Assembly: GCA_012517285.1 (NCBI GenBank)
Contig: JAAYVG010000038.1
Coordinates: forward strand, 1 to 64,000
DNA length: 64,000 nucleotides
Source of the DNA: Elusimicrobiota bacterium
Lineage (GTDB): Bacteria > Elusimicrobiota > Elusimicrobia > Elusimicrobiales > UBA9959
Direction: 5' to 3'
The position numbers and the translations under genes were made by a program. The notes beneath the pieces were generated by a model, which was given only the letters and a program-made list of their open reading frames with translations, was not told the DNA's origin and ran no database searches. Positions 61,362 to 64,000 of this stretch are shown here, piece by piece; the first letter of the stretch is position 1, and the number at the start of each line of letters is the position of its first letter.

Positions 61362-62156
61362 ATGATTGACTCACACTTACATTTATCAGATTCCCAATTT
61401 GATATTGATAGGTACAACTTAATAGATAATTGTTTATCAAAAAATTTTAAATCATTTCTTGAAATACTTTGCTCGGCTGATGACTGGGATAAATATCATT
61501 TGTTTGAAAAATATGCTGATTATTTTTATTTCGCCTTTGGAATACATCCGGAGTATCCATCACACTTAAATGATAATAATCTTAGAATGCTTGAAAAATA
61601 TTTAAACATTAAAAATGCTATAGCCGTCGGTGAAATAGGAATTGATCTCTGGTATTATCCAGACACCATTGGCCAACAGCTTCAACTTATGGAAGCTCAG
61701 GTGGATATTGCAAACAGATTAAAAAAACCGCTTATATTTCATATAAGAAATCCTCGTGAAAGCAACAAGGCATATGATGAATTTTTTGCTTTTATAAAGA
61801 CCAGAATTAAAAATTCAATGGAGATACCTGCAGTCATACACTCGTTTTCAGGAACTCTTGAAGATGTTTCTAAAGCTTTGGATCTGGGATTTATGATAGG
61901 TATAAACGCAACACTAACATATCCTAAAAACCAGATTTTAAGGGATGCTGTAAAAAAGGCAGGAATCAAAAATATTCTAACAGAAACAGATTCCCCATAT
62001 CTTCCGCCGCAGAGCAGTAGGGGTAAGAGAAACAATCCATCGAACATAGCTGAAATAATCAGAAAGATATCAGAAATACTTGAAATACCTTTCAAAGAGA
62101 TTGAAATGCAAACGGAAGAAAATTTTAAAAGATTTACCAGAATATTTCATTCATAG
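61362..62156 (+). CDS. tatD: TatD family metal-dependent hydrolase
   Basis: MIDSHLHLSD; AVGEIGIDLWYY; VIHSFSGTLED; LTETDSPYLPPQ. Confidence 0.95.
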   Translation: MIDSHLHLSDSQFDIDRYNLIDNCLSKNFKSFLEILCSADDWDKYHLFEKYADYFYFAFGIHPEYPSHLNDNNLRMLEKYLNIKNAIAVGEIGIDLWYYPDTIGQQLQLMEAQVDIANRLKKPLIFHIRNPRESNKAYDEFFAFIKTRIKNSMEIPAVIHSFSGTLEDVSKALDLGFMIGINATLTYPKNQILRDAVKKAGIKNILTETDSPYLPPQSSRGKRNNPSNIAEIIRKISEILEIPFKEIEMQTEENFKRFTRIFHS

Positions 62157-62195
62157 TCAGTTTGTGTTGTTAAATTTGTTTATGTTATTTTTTTA

Positions 62196-62244
62196 AACTC
62201 TTCTCAAATTTCATACGATCGTGTCAGAATGAAGGAAAACTATT
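62196..62244 (+). repeat. Dispersed repeat ACTCTTCTCAAATTTCATACGATCGTGTCAGAATGAAGGAAAACTA, copy 2
   Basis: Matches 18221-18263. Confidence 0.8.
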
Positions 62245-62320
62245 TTAAATTTTATATAAATTTTTTATGTATAAAGTTTTAGGGGGCACTGAAAAAGCAT
62301 CAGCGACTGAATTTTTCTGA

Positions 62321-63550
62321 TTATTCTTCAATCTTAAATCTGCTAGCCATATACGACCAAAGCCCTGAGAATGCTGCTATCAGAGGTATTGTCAGTGGTA
62401 TAAAGTTATATGATAAAATATTCATCAATGAAAGTATCAAGGATGTGAAACCCTTTGAAAACCTATATGTAAAAGCATCAACAAACTGTTTTGCACGATA
62501 TCTTGTGTCATAGGAAAACGGTATATAAATTATCTCCTTTGATGCCCTGTATATTGAATAATCCATAGATTTAAATATCATAAGCACAAGCGATGCTGAA
62601 AACAGAGACGGATGAATGAATGAGTAAAGCGAAGTCACAATATGCAAAAGTGGTATCAGCACAAGAACATATTTTACTTTAAACTTTCTTAAAACTATAG
62701 GTGTTATAAGGAATTGCATTGTAAAAGATATTATATTAACCTTCTGCCAAAAACCACCTAAATATGCAGTTCTTAGATCAACATCTGATATATACTGCTG
62801 AACATAATATGTGAAATTGATATCACCGAGTGTTGAAACTATCTGTGCTATGAATACTACAACCGCAAGAAGCATAACTGTTTTATTTTCAACAAATATG
62901 GAAAGATGAAGATGTCCTTTCTTGCCACCCTTTTCATCATCTGCTGGCTTTGGCTCGCCACTTATGTTATAAGCATAATAAAGAAAGAGTAATGATGGGA
63001 ACAATAAAAACGATGAATAAAGGATAAGACTTTTTGTTGTAAGTCTTACAGCAAATGATGAAACAAAATATCCACCAATTAATGACCCTAGCGCACCAAG
63101 CCCTGCCATAGGACCATTTAGTATTCTTGCCTCATCCTGCTTTAATATACTGTTTATATACGACCAGTAGATTTCAGACAAAACAACGATATATCCTTCC
63201 TTAAATATAAGAAGTCCAAAACCTGCCCACGCAATTTTTTTAAGCGTCAAAAAATATAAAGAAATAATTGATATAAACACAAAAGCAAAATAAATAAGCA
63301 TTGTTTTTTTACTACCAAATTTTGATAGCAAAAAACCATAAAAATATATTATGAGAAAAAGAAATATCGGGGTAAGGGTAAGAGCATAAACCTTAGAAGA
63401 AGCAGGAAAGAAACTTAAGAAAACCGATTCACTGCTTGACCTCATAAATTCATAAGCCATAAAACAGAACATTGCAGATACACCGGCAAATATGGTAGCA
63501 ACCCCTACCTTTTTACCTCTTTCTGTTTTTATAAAATTTAAAAAACTCAT
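62321..63550 (-). CDS. Npt1/Npt2 (ATP:ADP antiporter)-like membrane transporter
   Basis: Polytopic; MDYSIYRASKEIIYIPFSYDTRYRAKQFVDAFTYRFSKG. Confidence 0.75.
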   Translation of the reverse strand: MSFLNFIKTERGKKVGVATIFAGVSAMFCFMAYEFMRSSSESVFLSFFPASSKVYALTLTPIFLFLIIYFYGFLLSKFGSKKTMLIYFAFVFISIISLYFLTLKKIAWAGFGLLIFKEGYIVVLSEIYWSYINSILKQDEARILNGPMAGLGALGSLIGGYFVSSFAVRLTTKSLILYSSFLLFPSLLFLYYAYNISGEPKPADDEKGGKKGHLHLSIFVENKTVMLLAVVVFIAQIVSTLGDINFTYYVQQYISDVDLRTAYLGGFWQKVNIISFTMQFLITPIVLRKFKVKYVLVLIPLLHIVTSLYSFIHPSLFSASLVLMIFKSMDYSIYRASKEIIYIPFSYDTRYRAKQFVDAFTYRFSKGFTSLILSLMNILSYNFIPLTIPLIAAFSGLWSYMASRFKIEE

Positions 63551-63655
63551 AAATTACCGCACTACTGATGGTCATTTTTGGAGTGTATAAAGAAACTATA
63601 AAATATAGGATAAACTGTGTTTAAAAAGATGACCTGTGAGATTATTTTTGGTTTA

Positions 63656-64000
63656 TTATGGTCTTCCACCCATTATGAGTGCAAGTATAGCTTTAACCGT
63701 ATGAAGCCTGTTCTCAGCCTGATCAAAAACCACACTCTGAGGACCATCTATAACTCCATCCTCAACCTCATATCCTCTATCGGCTGGAAGTGGATGCATA
63801 TATATAGCCTCTTTTTTTGCCAACTTCATTCTGTTAACAGTGCAGACCCAGTCCTTATACTTGTTGAGATATTCCATTCCTATTTTCTTTTTATCATCCT
63901 CAGGAATATTTTTTTCAGCTAAATACTGATGACATCCCCAAGACTTTGGATATACAACGTCAGCATTTTTAAAAGCCTCATCCATATTATTAACCATCTC
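63656..64000 (-). CDS. Carbamoyltransferase C-terminal part (YgeW/ornithine carbamoyltransferase-like), truncated by window edge
   Basis: ADVVYPKSWGCHQYL; YMHPLPADRGYEVEDGVIDGPQSVVFDQAENRLHTVKAIL. Confidence 0.85.
   Translation of the reverse strand, partial: EMVNNMDEAFKNADVVYPKSWGCHQYLAEKNIPEDDKKKIGMEYLNKYKDWVCTVNRMKLAKKEAIYMHPLPADRGYEVEDGVIDGPQSVVFDQAENRLHTVKAILALIMGGRP

Overview
A low-GC bacterial chromosome segment. By gene content it looks like a diderm with type IV pili; I could not place the phylum. Three parts: (1) ~0.2-11.8 kb is a defence/accessory island on the minus strand. It holds a type III-like mod/res pair with two extra genes between them (a ParB-fold protein with a HEPN-like C-terminus, and a radical-SAM protein), plus Mrr-like, DUF5655-like and DUF1016-like PD-(D/E)xK proteins and, on the plus strand, a HEPN-like STM4504/CBY_0614-type protein. 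Truncated copies of the Mrr-like gene flank the accessory genes. (2) An IS256-family element with 27-bp inverted repeats (11874-13235) separates the island from metK. metK has a perfect-consensus sigma70 promoter and a ~350-nt structured leader that appears to hold two tandem copies of one RNA motif, each followed by an intrinsic terminator. This is my strongest candidate for an undescribed RNA element. (3) The rest is mostly housekeeping: MoxR/VWA cassette, rho, coaE, polA, trxA, xdhC-like, pilC/pilT/pilB, gltX, pdxA, surA-like, def-fmt, purQ/purL, the mtaB-rsmE-dnaJ-dnaK-grpE-hrcA cluster, tRNA-Gln, spoVG, ispE, prfB, tatD and the 3' end of a carbamoyltransferase. Intergenic regions carry a mosaic repeat family and MITE-like elements sharing a CACTGAAAAAG terminus. 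All calls are from reading sequence and ORF translations; no searches or folding programs were run.
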